64,000 nucleotides of DNA from Ruminococcaceae bacterium UBA1417 (GTDB lineage: Bacteria; Bacillota; Clostridia; Oscillospirales; Acutalibacteraceae), in NCBI GenBank assembly GCA_002305575.1, contig DBPP01000024.1, positions 1,973 to 65,972 on the forward strand, given 5' to 3'. The position numbers were made by a program, and so were the translations under genes. Below are positions 43,840 through 52,892 of the stretch, piece after piece; position 1 is the stretch's first letter; the number at the start of each line of letters is the position of its first letter. The notes beneath the pieces are model-generated. The model was not told the origin of the DNA, made no database searches, and worked only from the letters and a program-made list of their open reading frames with translations.

Positions 43840-45924
43840 TTGACAACGAAAAAAATAGAAGTCCTGGCGCCGGCGGGGAACCCGGCGGCGCTGCAGGCGG
43901 CTGTATTCGCGGGTGCGGATGCGGTGTATATGGGCGGCGCGCTCTTCTCGGCAAGGGCGAACGCCGTCAATTTTTCCCGGGAAGAGATGCGAGAGGCCGT
44001 CGCGTTTGCCCGGGAGCGCGGTGTGCGCGTCTACGTGACGGTCAATACGCTTGTGAAGGATGCGGAATTTGCGCAGGCGCTCGATTTCTGCGCGTATCTG
44101 TGCAGCCTGCCGGTGGATGGCATCCTTGTGCAGGATATGGGGCTTTTCGCGGCTTTGCGCGCGGCGTGCCCCGCTATGCCGCTGCACGCTTCCACACAGA
44201 TGAGCCTGCATACGCCGGCGGGCGCGGCGCTGCTGCGGGAGCTTGGCGCCACGCGCGTGGTGCTCGCGCGGGAGATGTCGCTGGAGGAAATCCACGAGGT
44301 TGCGGTACAGACCGACGTGGAGCTCGAGGCGTTCGTGCACGGCGCGCTGTGCATGTCGCTTTCCGGGCAGTGCTATTTCAGCGCGATGCTCGGCGGCCGC
44401 AGCGGCAACCGCGGCCGCTGCGCGCAGACGTGCCGCCTGCCCTTTGCGGCGCCCGGCGGTACCGGACACGATTTAAGCCTAAAGGACATGTCGTTCATTG
44501 CGCATATCGGCGCGCTTGCAGAGGCCGGCGTATGCTCGGCTAAAATCGAAGGCCGCATGAAGCGCCCCGAATACGTGGCTGCGGCAGTTTCCGCCTGCCG
44601 CCACGCCGCAGACGGCGAAGCCGTGCCGCCCGAGCTGATGGAGGATCTCGGCGCGGTGTTTTCGCGTTCCGGCTTTACGGATGGGTATCTGTCCGCGAAA
44701 CGTGGACGCGATATGTTTGGCATCCGCACAAAAGAGGACGTGGAGGGCGCGTCCGGCGCGGTGTTTGCAAGCCTGCACGCGCTTTATAAAGGCGAGCGGC
44801 AGCGCGTTCCGGTCGCGTTCCACGCGCGCATTTTTGAGGGCGAGCATCCCGTGCTTTCCGTTTCGGACGGCGCGCATACAGCGTCGGTCAGCGACGAAGC
44901 GCATGTTTGTGCCGCGGCCCAACGGCTGCCGGTCGATACCGCGCGCTGGCAGGCCCAGCTGCAAAAAACGGGCGGCACGCCGTACCGCTGCACGACGGCG
45001 GAGATCGAAACAGACGGGCGCACGGCGATACCGGTTTCCGTTTTAAATGGGTTGCGGCGCGCGGCGCTCGAGGTGCTCGGCGCGCAGCGCCGCGAAAAAG
45101 CGCCCGTTCCGTTTGCGATGCCGGTGCTCGATGTGCACCCGCACCGCGCCGAGACGCTCGCGCTGCGCGGCGCATTTCGCAGTTCGGAGCAAATTCCCGA
45201 AAACGTCGGCGTGCTTGAAACCGTCCAGTTGCCGCTCGACACGCCGGTTGAGACGCTCGACGCGCTGCGCCGCGGTGGGCAGACGGTTCTTGTGGAGATC
45301 CCGCGCGCGCTCTGGGGGATTGAGACGGCTGTGCGCGCGCGTATGGAATCGTTCCGAAGCGAGGGCTTCACGCACTTCTGGTGCGGCAACCTTGGCGCCG
45401 TTGCGCTGTGCCGCGCGCTCGGTGTGTCCGCCCACGGCGGATTTTCGCTCAACATTTTCAACACGGAGAGCCTGCGCTTTTTTGAATCGCTCGGCCTGTG
45501 TGATGCAGAGCTTTCGTTTGAACTGACCGGCGGGGAGATTGCAGCGCTCGGCGGTACATTGCGGCGCGGCGTACTTGTCTACGGGCGGCAGCCGCTGATG
45601 CTTACGCGCAACTGTCCGCTTGCAAATTCGAAAAAGGGCTGCCTGCACTGCACGCGGCCGCTTTCCATCCGTGATCGGCGCGGCGTGGAATTTCCCGTGC
45701 TTTGCACCAAATTTGCGGGAAAACCCGTTTTTTCGGAAGTTTTCAACAGCGTGCCGCTGACCTTAACCGACACGCTTCGCGCGGGAAATGGCGCGGATTT
45801 TGGCGTTTTGCGGTTTTCTGTGGAAAAATCTGTGGAAACCGGGGAAATCCTGCGCCGCACGATTCGACAGGAAAAGCCGCATTCCGACTATACGCGCGGC
45901 CTTTTTACACGCGGTGTGCTGTGA
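43840..45924 (+). CDS. U32 family peptidase with extended C-terminal domain
   Basis: U32 proteins are annotated as collagenase-like peptidases, but several members take part in RNA hydroxylation. The 694-residue protein has LAPAGNPAALQAAVFAGADA at the start and the U32 signature EAFVHGALCMSLSGQCYFSA, followed by GNRGRCAQTCRLPF, whose cysteines could bind an iron-sulphur cluster. The second half resembles DUF3656-type extensions and has a Cys pair near the end (NSKKGCLHCTRPL). The start is TTG 43840, 34 bp after zapA, the usual neighbour in Clostridia. Substrate not known. Confidence 0.88.
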   Translation: MTTKKIEVLAPAGNPAALQAAVFAGADAVYMGGALFSARANAVNFSREEMREAVAFARERGVRVYVTVNTLVKDAEFAQALDFCAYLCSLPVDGILVQDMGLFAALRAACPAMPLHASTQMSLHTPAGAALLRELGATRVVLAREMSLEEIHEVAVQTDVELEAFVHGALCMSLSGQCYFSAMLGGRSGNRGRCAQTCRLPFAAPGGTGHDLSLKDMSFIAHIGALAEAGVCSAKIEGRMKRPEYVAAAVSACRHAADGEAVPPELMEDLGAVFSRSGFTDGYLSAKRGRDMFGIRTKEDVEGASGAVFASLHALYKGERQRVPVAFHARIFEGEHPVLSVSDGAHTASVSDEAHVCAAAQRLPVDTARWQAQLQKTGGTPYRCTTAEIETDGRTAIPVSVLNGLRRAALEVLGAQRREKAPVPFAMPVLDVHPHRAETLALRGAFRSSEQIPENVGVLETVQLPLDTPVETLDALRRGGQTVLVEIPRALWGIETAVRARMESFRSEGFTHFWCGNLGAVALCRALGVSAHGGFSLNIFNTESLRFFESLGLCDAELSFELTGGEIAALGGTLRRGVLVYGRQPLMLTRNCPLANSKKGCLHCTRPLSIRDRRGVEFPVLCTKFAGKPVFSEVFNSVPLTLTDTLRAGNGADFGVLRFSVEKSVETGEILRRTIRQEKPHSDYTRGLFTRGVL

Positions 45925-46045
45925 TTGTGGAAAACTCGGTGGAAAGCGTGAAAAACTTTTTGCCCAAAAGGAAAAAAGCGGTAAAAAAACCGCAGCATAA
46001 AGCCAAAAACTTTTTTCCACAATGCTGTGGAAAGGGTTATGCACA
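45819..46045. promoter_or_regulatory. Cluster of DnaA-box-like sites upstream of dut
   Basis: One perfect TTATNCACA box lies at 46037-46045 (TTATGCACA). One-mismatch boxes (TTTTCCACA or its complement) lie at 45819-45827, 45926-45934 and 46013-46021, and two-mismatch copies at 45831-45839 and 46026-46034. The first two are inside the U32 gene. No dnaA or dnaN is nearby. Confidence 0.4.
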
Positions 46046-46078
46046 AAAATCAACGGTTTTGAAAAGGAGAGACGCAAT

Positions 46079-46531
46079 ATGGAAAACAACAGTGAAATGG
46101 TTTTGAAGCTCCTGCGCGTGCGGGAAAACGCCGTGTTGCCCCGGCAGGCGACAGCCGGCAGCGCGGGTTACGACCTGTGTGCCTGCATCGACGCCCCGCA
46201 GACCATCGCACCCGGCGCGCGCGCGGTGTTCCCGAGCGGCCTTGCGGCGGAAATCCCGCAGGGAACGGCCGGATTTATCTTCACGCGCAGTGGGTTGGGC
46301 ATCAAAAAGGGGATCCACGTGACAAACGGCGTCGGTGTTGTGGACAGCGATTACCGCGGCGAGATCTGTGTCGGCCTGCACAATTTGAGCGATGAGCCGT
46401 ACACGGTGCAGCCCGGTGAGCGCATCGCGCAGATGATCATCCTGCCGTACTTTGCCCCGACCATCGTCGAGGTGACGTCGCTTTCCGAGACGGACCGCGG
46501 CGCGGGCGGCTTCGGCAGCACCGGAAAATAA
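46079..46531 (+). CDS. dut: Deoxyuridine 5'-triphosphate nucleotidohydrolase (dUTPase)
   Basis: dUTPase hydrolyses dUTP to dUMP, keeping uracil out of DNA and supplying thymidylate synthesis. The 150-residue protein has the five trimeric dUTPase motifs: AGSAGYDLCA, the FTRSGLGIKKG segment, GVVDSDYRGEI, PGERIAQMII and the C-terminal DRGAGGFGSTGK. The ATG at 46079 follows AAGGAGA. The upstream 155 bp contain DnaA-box-like sites. Confidence 0.96.
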   Translation: MENNSEMVLKLLRVRENAVLPRQATAGSAGYDLCACIDAPQTIAPGARAVFPSGLAAEIPQGTAGFIFTRSGLGIKKGIHVTNGVGVVDSDYRGEICVGLHNLSDEPYTVQPGERIAQMIILPYFAPTIVEVTSLSETDRGAGGFGSTGK

Positions 46532-46535
46532 AAAT

Positions 46536-46575
46536 CAAGATATGGGACGGCTCCAAGGCCGCGCCGCATATCTTG
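46536..46575 (+). terminator. Probable terminator after dut
   Basis: CAAGATATG (46536-46544) pairs with CATATCTTG (46567-46575), with further G/C pairing inside the loop and a weak GATTTTC tract after it. It precedes the mreB promoter. Confidence 0.6.
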
Positions 46576-46614
46576 GGATTTTCAAGAAAAGTTACAATTT
46601 GTAAACTTTTTCGG

Positions 46615-46643
46615 TTGAGAACACGCCGATTTTTTGCTATACT
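46615..46643 (+). promoter_or_regulatory. Predicted sigma-A promoter of the mreB operon
   Basis: TTGAGA at 46615-46620 and TATACT at 46638-46643 are spaced by 17 bp, with an extended TTGC before the -10. It lies about 65 bp upstream of the mreB start. Confidence 0.8.
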
Positions 46644-46708
46644 TGAATGTGTGATTTTTGCGCCTTTGGCGGTGTGCGGCGGCCGGGGCGCGCTGGGAGG
46701 CTATACGC

Positions 46709-47788
46709 ATGGGTTCGATTCGCGCAGATCTTTTCGCGGGGTTCTCCTCGCTTTTTTCGGTGTTTTCCCGATCGGTCAAGGATATCGGTATCGATCTAGG
46801 AACAGCCAATACGCTCGTCTATGTGCGCGGGCGCGGCATCGTGCTGCGCGAACCGTCCGTCGTGGCGGTGGACGCGCGCACGGAAGAGGTCCTGGCTGTC
46901 GGTAAGCAGGCCAAGGAGATGCTTGGCCGCACGCCGGATTCGATTGTCGCGGTGCGCCCGCTCCAGCACGGCGTTATCGCCGATTTTGAGGTGACGGCGG
47001 CGATGCTCAAGTATTTCGTGCGCAAGGCGCTGAAATCGGGCGCGTTCAGCCGGCCGCACATCGTCATCTGCATCCCCTCGGGCGTCACCGAGGTGGAGCG
47101 CCGGGCCGTGGAGGATGCGGCGCGCAGCGCCGGCGCCGGCCGTGTGGAGCTGATGCTCGAGCCGATGGCCGCGGCGCTCGGCGCCGGCATCGCGATCCAC
47201 AAGCCGCGCGGCTGCATGGTGCTCGACATCGGCGGCGGCACAAGCGAGATGGCGGTCATCTCCTACGGCGACCCGGTCGTGGCTGAATCGGTGCACGTGG
47301 CGGGCGACCGGTTTGACGAGGCCATCGTTGCGCACCTGAAGAAGAAATACGGCGTTGTCGTCGGCGAGCGGACGGCGGAGCAGATCAAAATTCGCATCGG
47401 CTCGGCGTATCCGCTCGAAAAGCTGCGCAGCGTCTCGATGAGCCTGCGCGCCGCGAACGCCGCGGACGGCCAGCCGCGCGATATCACTGTGACGGCCGAG
47501 GATGTGCGCGAGGCGCTGATGCTGCCGCTCAAGACTGTATTCGAGGCGATCCACAGCGTGCTCGAGCGCACGCCGCCGGAGCTTGCGGCGGACCTGCTCG
47601 ACACGGGCATCGTGCTTACGGGTGGTGGCGCGCTGCTGCGCGGACTGGACCGCTTCCTGCACGAGGCGACCGGGCTGCCGGTACATATCGCCGAGCACCC
47701 GATGGACTGCGTGGCGCTCGGCGCCGGTAAGACGCTCGAGGGAGGGGCGTTCATCCCGGCCAACGCGCGTCGGGCGCAGGAGGCCTGA
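46709..47788 (+). CDS. mreB: Rod shape-determining protein MreB
   Basis: MreB is the actin-like filament that directs elongation-phase cell-wall synthesis. The 359-residue protein has DIGIDLGTANTLVYV (phosphate 1), a VLDIGGGTSEMAVIS segment (phosphate 2) and VLTGGGALLRGLDRF (adenosine motif). The ATG at 46709 is preceded by GGGAGG and gives about 23 residues before KDIGIDLG, longer and more amphipathic than usual. A GTG at 46760 would give a typical length (MFSRSVKDIG) but has no ribosome binding site. mreC, mreD and mrdA follow. Confidence 0.95.
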   Translation: MGSIRADLFAGFSSLFSVFSRSVKDIGIDLGTANTLVYVRGRGIVLREPSVVAVDARTEEVLAVGKQAKEMLGRTPDSIVAVRPLQHGVIADFEVTAAMLKYFVRKALKSGAFSRPHIVICIPSGVTEVERRAVEDAARSAGAGRVELMLEPMAAALGAGIAIHKPRGCMVLDIGGGTSEMAVISYGDPVVAESVHVAGDRFDEAIVAHLKKKYGVVVGERTAEQIKIRIGSAYPLEKLRSVSMSLRAANAADGQPRDITVTAEDVREALMLPLKTVFEAIHSVLERTPPELAADLLDTGIVLTGGGALLRGLDRFLHEATGLPVHIAEHPMDCVALGAGKTLEGGAFIPANARRAQEA

Positions 47789-47879
47789 GCCGGCGGGGCC
47801 GCGGTTTGGTCTGCCCGGTTTTTAGGAAGGACGTCTCTCCCCCGAACGGGGCGCGGAGACGCGTATCGCGGAGGTGCAT

Positions 47880-48794
47880 ATGGAAAAATTTTCAAGCCGC
47901 ACGTTCAAAATCCTGATTGTGGCGGTCGTCGTGCTGCTCGGCATCCTGATTTACAGCCCGAGCGCGGGAAGCTCGATCTTTGCGAACCTGTTCGGCACGG
48001 TATCTGCGCCGCTGCTCACGGCGGGTACGAGCATGACGGAGGGCGCGAAGGAGTTTGTCGATCTCGACGGCATGTCGCGGGAAGACCTGAAGGCGCTGTA
48101 CCTCGAGCTTTCCGAGGAAAACCGGAAGCTGCGCGAGCAGCTGGTCGATTACTATGAGATGAAGGAGGAAAACGCCTCCTATGAGAATATCCTTTCGGTT
48201 AAAGACGCGATGCCGGATCTTTCCCTTACGGCCGCGAGCGTTGTCGGGCGCGACCCGGGCGACGTCTTCTATGATTTTACAATTGACCGTGGGTCGCTTT
48301 CCGGCATTTCGGTCGGCGACGCGGTGATTACCGAGATGGGTGTCGTCGGCGTTGTCGAGGAGGTCTATGCCACCTCGAGCCGCGTGCGCTCGATCCTTTC
48401 CGAGGAGACGCAGATTGGCGCCATCGCGAAGGAAACCGGTGAAAGCGGCGTCATCTCGAGCGATATCCAGTTTGCAAACAGCGGCAAGGTGCGCCTGAAT
48501 TACCTGACGCGCGACACGCAGGTGCAGCCCGGCGCGATCATCACCACTTCGGGCACCGGCGGAATGTTCCCGGGCGACCTTCTGATCGGCCGCGTGGACA
48601 GCGTCGAGCGCAGCAATACGGATTCGTCGTTTTACGCGATCGTGACGCCGTACGTCGACGTGAAAACGGTGTCGGACGTCTTTGTCATCACGGACTTTGA
48701 CGGCAAGGGCGACGTGCAGGCCAATCTGCCTGAGCCCTCGCCCTCTCCGGAGGCGGAGGACCCGGCGGCCACAGCGCAGAAGGGTGAGGCGTAA
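47880..48794 (+). CDS. mreC: Rod shape-determining protein MreC
   Basis: MreC links the MreB cytoskeleton to the cell-wall synthases outside the membrane. The 304-residue protein has one N-terminal membrane helix (ILIVAVVVLLGILIY), a coiled coil (about residues 75-105), and the beta-rich MreC core with VVGRDPGDVFYDFTIDRGS and LRYLTRDTQ-like and TTSGTGGMFPGDLLIG segments. The tail is Pro/Glu/Ala-rich. The ATG at 47880 follows GGAGG by six bases. Confidence 0.94.
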   Translation: MEKFSSRTFKILIVAVVVLLGILIYSPSAGSSIFANLFGTVSAPLLTAGTSMTEGAKEFVDLDGMSREDLKALYLELSEENRKLREQLVDYYEMKEENASYENILSVKDAMPDLSLTAASVVGRDPGDVFYDFTIDRGSLSGISVGDAVITEMGVVGVVEEVYATSSRVRSILSEETQIGAIAKETGESGVISSDIQFANSGKVRLNYLTRDTQVQPGAIITTSGTGGMFPGDLLIGRVDSVERSNTDSSFYAIVTPYVDVKTVSDVFVITDFDGKGDVQANLPEPSPSPEAEDPAATAQKGEA

Positions 48795-48836
48795 GGTGCT
48801 TTTGCGCGGCCGGAAAAGGCTGAGGAGGTGAACCGC

Positions 48837-49346
48837 ATGGCGGAACGGAAAAAGTGGATGCGTTGGGTGCTGTACGCGGTGCAGCTCCTGGTTTTGTTTG
48901 TATTGCAGGAGACGCCGGGGTTGCTGCCGTTTGTGATGGGCGCGAAACCCATGCTCATTTTGGCGGCGGCGCTCACCATCGCGATGGTGGAGGACTGCGT
49001 GCCGGCGATGGCATTCGGCATTTTCGCAGGCCTTCTGGCCGATTTCGGCGGCGGCAGCGCGATGGGGTACCATGCTTTGGTCTTCGGCGTGCTCTGCTTC
49101 CTGCTCAGCGGTCTGTGCGGCACGCGCATTCAGATCCACCTGTTTACGGCGATTCTGATGGGGCTGTGGAGCTGTGCGGTGGCCGTGCTGCTCGACTGGC
49201 TCGTGCTCTATGTGGCGCGCGGCTACAGCCTTGCGGCGTATGCGCTGCTGAACGCATACCTGCCCATCTATTTTTACACGCTTCTGATGATTTTTCCGTG
49301 CTACGGGCTGCAATTTTTAAACCGACGCTTTTTGGGCAGGCGCTGA
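48837..49346 (+). CDS. mreD: Rod shape-determining protein MreD
   Basis: MreD is the integral membrane member of the elongasome. The 169-residue protein has about five membrane helices, begins MAERKKWMRWVLYAVQLLVL, and includes the conserved ALTIAMVEDCVPAMAFGIFA segment and an Asp-Gly rich loop. The ATG at 48837 has the near-perfect AGGAGGTGA upstream. It is the third gene of the mre cluster, 42 bp after mreC. Confidence 0.9.
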   Translation: MAERKKWMRWVLYAVQLLVLFVLQETPGLLPFVMGAKPMLILAAALTIAMVEDCVPAMAFGIFAGLLADFGGGSAMGYHALVFGVLCFLLSGLCGTRIQIHLFTAILMGLWSCAVAVLLDWLVLYVARGYSLAAYALLNAYLPIYFYTLLMIFPCYGLQFLNRRFLGRR

Positions 49347-49406
49347 AAAAACGGAAAAAAACGGGAACACTAAACGGGTGTACACACCGGGAAAGGAGAC
49401 GGCGAA

Positions 49407-51485
49407 ATGCTCAAAAAATGGGGTCGCTATTTGGTGTGCGGCGTGCTGGTGGCTGCGATTTTTCTCGTGTATATTGGCCGCCTCGGACAATGGCAACTGC
49501 TGGACGGCGCGACGTATGCGCAGGAAGCCGTGGTGTCGAGCAGCTTCATCAAGCTGACCGGCGTGCGCGGGGAAATCCTCGACCGCAACGGCGAGGTGCT
49601 GGCCGGAAACCGCCCGGTTTACAACATCGTGTACAGCCGTTTGACGGAGGACGAAACGCAGCGCAACGCGACGCTGCTTGCGTTGGTCAAGCTCTTGGAA
49701 TCGGTGGGCGCATCGTGGAATGACCGCTTGCCCATTGTGCTCGACGCGCGCGGCGCGTACGCCTTTGATTCGGAGCGCCAGAGCGAAATTGAAACGTTGA
49801 AATCGGAGAGCATGCTCGATCTGCCCGCCGATGCAGACGCCACCGCGTGTATGGCGGCGCTCGTCGAGCGGTATGGGATCGACAATACGGCGGATAAGGC
49901 CGATGTGCGCCGGATCGCGTCGGTCCGCTACAATCTGGAGCGCAGCGCGTTCAGCCGCACAAATCCGTGTGTGATTGCGCGCGACGTCGCCATGGAAACG
50001 GTTGAGATTGTCAGTGAGCGCGCGGCCGATCTGCCCGGCGTCGAAACGCAGGTGGACCAGACGCGCACGTACGGCGACGGCACCACGGCGCCGCACGTCG
50101 TCGGTACGCTCGGCGCGATTTCCGAGGAGCAGTACGCGGCGGCCGCCGAAGCGGGCAACACGTATTCCTCCTCGAACGTGTCCGGCTATGCCTACACGGA
50201 TACGGTGGGACAAAGCGGCATAGAATTGGTTTTCGAATCGACGCTGCGCGGCAAAAACGGCAAGGAGACGATCGAGACGGATTCCACCGGCGCGGTCGTT
50301 TCCACCACGGTGACGGACCCGCCCGAAGCGGGCGATTCCGTGTGGTTGACGATCGACAGCCGCCTGCAGCGCGCGGCCAACACCTCGCTGGAGGCGTACA
50401 TTTCGTCCGGATTGACGGAAGACTGCGTGGCGGGCGCGGCGGTCGCGCTCGATGTGAATTCCGGTGCGGTTCTGGCCTGCGTCTCTTACCCGACGTTTGA
50501 CCTGAATCGCTACGCGACCGACGACGAATATCTGACGGAGCTTTACGCCGACGAGACACAGCCGCTTTTCAACCGCAGCCTGAACGGCATCTTTACGCCC
50601 GGTTCCTGCTTTAAGCCCCTTGTGGCGCTTGCGGCGCTTGAGGAAAATGTGATTGATCCCGAGGACACGCCCGTCGACTGCGACGGCGCGTACCATTATT
50701 ATGCGCCGGATTACGAGCCGCGCTGTCTCGGCGAGCACGGCGAGGTCGATCTCACCGGCGCGCTCAGCCATTCCTGCAACAGCTATTTCTTCGATGTGGG
50801 CCGGATGCTGACCATCCACCGAATGAGCACTTACGCGGAGCTTTTTGCGCTGGGCGAGGCGACTGGCTGCGAGTTGCCGGAAAGTGTGGGCATCATGTCG
50901 GATCCCAAGGAATACACGGAGCGCCACGGCGCCACGTGGTACGACGGCCTGACGATTCAGGCGGCGATTGGCCAGTGCGACGACATGTTCACGCCGATTG
51001 AGTTGGCGACGTATTGCGCGATGATTGCGAACGGCGGCGTCCGCTACAAGACGCATTTCCTGGAGAAAATTACGGATTACGACCGTGTGCTCACGCGGGA
51101 AACGGCTGAGCCGGAGATTGTGGAGAAAGTGGAAATTGAACAGGCGCATTTTGACGCCGTGCGCGCGGGCATGCGCGCGGTTTGTACCGAGGGTACCGCG
51201 GCCTCCGTCTTTTCGGATTTCGGCATTGCGGTGGCGGGCAAAACGGGTACCGCCGAAAACGCCGGCCATTCCGACAACCTGACGTTTATCGGCTATGCGC
51301 CGTATGATAACCCTGAGATTGCGGTGGCCGTCGTCATCGAATACGGCGGATCGGGAAATGCAGCCAAGGAAGTGGCCAAGTCTATTTTCGAGGCGTATTT
51401 CTACGGCGAAACGGAACCGGCCGACAACGACGGGGACAAGGGGCTTGCCGCGGCCGATACAGACGGGACGTCGGCCGAAGCTTGA
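49407..51485 (+). CDS. mrdA: Elongation-specific penicillin-binding protein 2 (class B transpeptidase)
   Basis: This is the transpeptidase of the rod complex. The 692-residue protein has a cytoplasmic N-terminus, one membrane helix (YLVCGVLVAAIFLVYIG), a dimerisation domain (GVRGEILDRNGEVLAGNRP) and a transpeptidase domain with SxxK in PGSCFKPL (about residue 399), SxN in SHSCNSYFF (about 455) and KTG in VAGKTGTAEN (about 610). An acidic tail ends the chain. The ATG at 49407 follows AAAGGAGA. rodA is not in this window. Confidence 0.95.
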   Translation: MLKKWGRYLVCGVLVAAIFLVYIGRLGQWQLLDGATYAQEAVVSSSFIKLTGVRGEILDRNGEVLAGNRPVYNIVYSRLTEDETQRNATLLALVKLLESVGASWNDRLPIVLDARGAYAFDSERQSEIETLKSESMLDLPADADATACMAALVERYGIDNTADKADVRRIASVRYNLERSAFSRTNPCVIARDVAMETVEIVSERAADLPGVETQVDQTRTYGDGTTAPHVVGTLGAISEEQYAAAAEAGNTYSSSNVSGYAYTDTVGQSGIELVFESTLRGKNGKETIETDSTGAVVSTTVTDPPEAGDSVWLTIDSRLQRAANTSLEAYISSGLTEDCVAGAAVALDVNSGAVLACVSYPTFDLNRYATDDEYLTELYADETQPLFNRSLNGIFTPGSCFKPLVALAALEENVIDPEDTPVDCDGAYHYYAPDYEPRCLGEHGEVDLTGALSHSCNSYFFDVGRMLTIHRMSTYAELFALGEATGCELPESVGIMSDPKEYTERHGATWYDGLTIQAAIGQCDDMFTPIELATYCAMIANGGVRYKTHFLEKITDYDRVLTRETAEPEIVEKVEIEQAHFDAVRAGMRAVCTEGTAASVFSDFGIAVAGKTGTAENAGHSDNLTFIGYAPYDNPEIAVAVVIEYGGSGNAAKEVAKSIFEAYFYGETEPADNDGDKGLAAADTDGTSAEA

Positions 51486-51569
51486 GGGGGATGCTTTGGA
51501 TGCTTCGACAAAAAATGACCTTGATTTTTGTTCTGGTGTGCTAAAATTTCAGAAGCGCCATTTTTATTT

Positions 51570-51598
51570 TTGACTATTGTGTTTTTATATGCTATTAT
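51570..51598 (+). promoter_or_regulatory. Predicted sigma-A promoter of minD
   Basis: TTGACT at 51570-51575 and TATTAT at 51593-51598 are spaced by 17 bp, with an extended TGC before the -10, 20 bp before the minD start. The minD gene can therefore be expressed apart from the mre operon. Confidence 0.78.
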
Positions 51599-51617
51599 AT
51601 TCAATGAGGTAATATCT

Positions 51618-52379
51618 ATGGGGACTGCTATCGTTGTCACATCCGGAAAAGGCGGTGTCGGGAAATCTACGGTTTCGCTCGGTTTGGCCGCGCGTTTTGC
51701 CGAAACCGGCGAACGCGTGCTGCTGATCGATTGCGACGCGGGCCTGCGCAGCCTCGACCGCATGACGGGCACGGAGGAAACGCTCGTGTTTGACAGTTCC
51801 GATGTGGTTGCCGGGCGGTGTGCGCCGGCAGAGGCCATTTACCCCTGTGCGGCGATGCCCGGGGTATCTCTGCTGCCTGCCCCACAGAACGGGGAGGATC
51901 TTGTTCCAGCGCATGTGATGCGGCGGCTTGTGCCGATGCTCAAGCGATATTTTGACCGTGTGATTCTCGATTCACCGGCCGGCGTGGGGCGCGGGTTTCG
52001 TGCGGCTGCGGCTGCGGCGGACGGCGCGCTCATTGTGTGCAGTCCCGATCCCGTCTGCATACGCGACGCTTCGATCGTCCGCAGGCTTCTGCTGGAAATC
52101 GGCGTCGAGAAGCAGCGGCTGATCATCAACCGGTTTCAGAACACGTATTTCCGGCGTATTGCAGCCGCAGAGGACGGTGCGGCGCACGGCGTTTGCCGCG
52201 ATCTGGATGATGTGATCGACCAGAGCGGCGTCCGCCTGATTGGCGTGGTGCCGGAGGACCCAAAACTCGCGGCGGCGTTTGCGCGCGGCCATCTGCCACC
52301 GGTGGATGCGCCGGGCTTTATGGCGCTTTCGCGTATTGCGGCGCGCGTCGGGGGCACACCCGTGCCGATCGGGATCTAA
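51618..52379 (+). CDS. minD: MinD-like ATPase
   Basis: MinD is a ParA-family ATPase that positions the division inhibitor. The 253-residue protein starts with VVTSGKGGVGKSTVSLGLA (deviant Walker A) and has LLIDCDAGLRSLDRM and VILDSPAGVGRGF, then the VCSPDPVCIRDASIV switch segment. Usual MinD proteins end with a basic amphipathic membrane helix; this one ends GGTPVPIGI, so such a helix is not evident. minC and minE are absent next to it. Position after mrdA supports MinD over a plasmid ParA or flagellar FlhG. Confidence 0.85.
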   Translation: MGTAIVVTSGKGGVGKSTVSLGLAARFAETGERVLLIDCDAGLRSLDRMTGTEETLVFDSSDVVAGRCAPAEAIYPCAAMPGVSLLPAPQNGEDLVPAHVMRRLVPMLKRYFDRVILDSPAGVGRGFRAAAAAADGALIVCSPDPVCIRDASIVRRLLLEIGVEKQRLIINRFQNTYFRRIAAAEDGAAHGVCRDLDDVIDQSGVRLIGVVPEDPKLAAAFARGHLPPVDAPGFMALSRIAARVGGTPVPIGI

Positions 52380-52485
52380 AGCGGCGGTTTACTTCTTTTC
52401 ATACATATTTGTTATAGATGGATGAGCAACATACGAAAACGGCAGATTAGGCTTCGGATTCGGAAAATTAAGGGAGGAAATTTTT

Positions 52486-52887
52486 ATGAACATTGCACTG
52501 ACCGCCCATGACGCGAAAAAAGAGCTGATGGTTCAGTTTTGTATCGCTTATTGTGGCATCCTGAGCCGCCACACGCTTTGTGCGACCGGTACGACCGGCA
52601 AGCTTGTTGCGGACGCTACGGGCCTCAACATACACCGCTTTTTGAGCGGCGAACAGGGCGGCGACCAGCAGATCGCGGCGCGCATCGCCTGCAATGAAAT
52701 TGATCTTCTGCTCTTTTTCCGCGATTCCATGCAGGCGCAGATGCCGGAACCCCCTTATGACAAGAATCTGTTGCGGCTGTGCGACGTGCACAACATCCCG
52801 GTTGCGACGAACATTGCCACGGCTGAAGTGTTGATCCACGGCCTCGAGCGCGGCGACCTCGACTGGCGCGAGATCGTCAAGCTGTAA
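52486..52887 (+). CDS. mgsA: Methylglyoxal synthase family protein
   Basis: Methylglyoxal synthase converts dihydroxyacetone phosphate to methylglyoxal. The 133-residue protein has the family fold markers: ALTAHDAKKELM, CATGTTGKLVADATGLNI, and GEQGGDQQIAARI with the catalytic Asp. The usual PHxPD segment (His98 and Asp101 in the E. coli enzyme) is replaced by MPEPPYD, so activity may be altered. The ATG at 52486 follows GGGAGGAA. Family assignment is confident; enzymatic activity less so. Position after minD is typical in Clostridia. Confidence 0.85.
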   Translation: MNIALTAHDAKKELMVQFCIAYCGILSRHTLCATGTTGKLVADATGLNIHRFLSGEQGGDQQIAARIACNEIDLLLFFRDSMQAQMPEPPYDKNLLRLCDVHNIPVATNIATAEVLIHGLERGDLDWREIVKL

Positions 52888-52892
52888 ATCGG

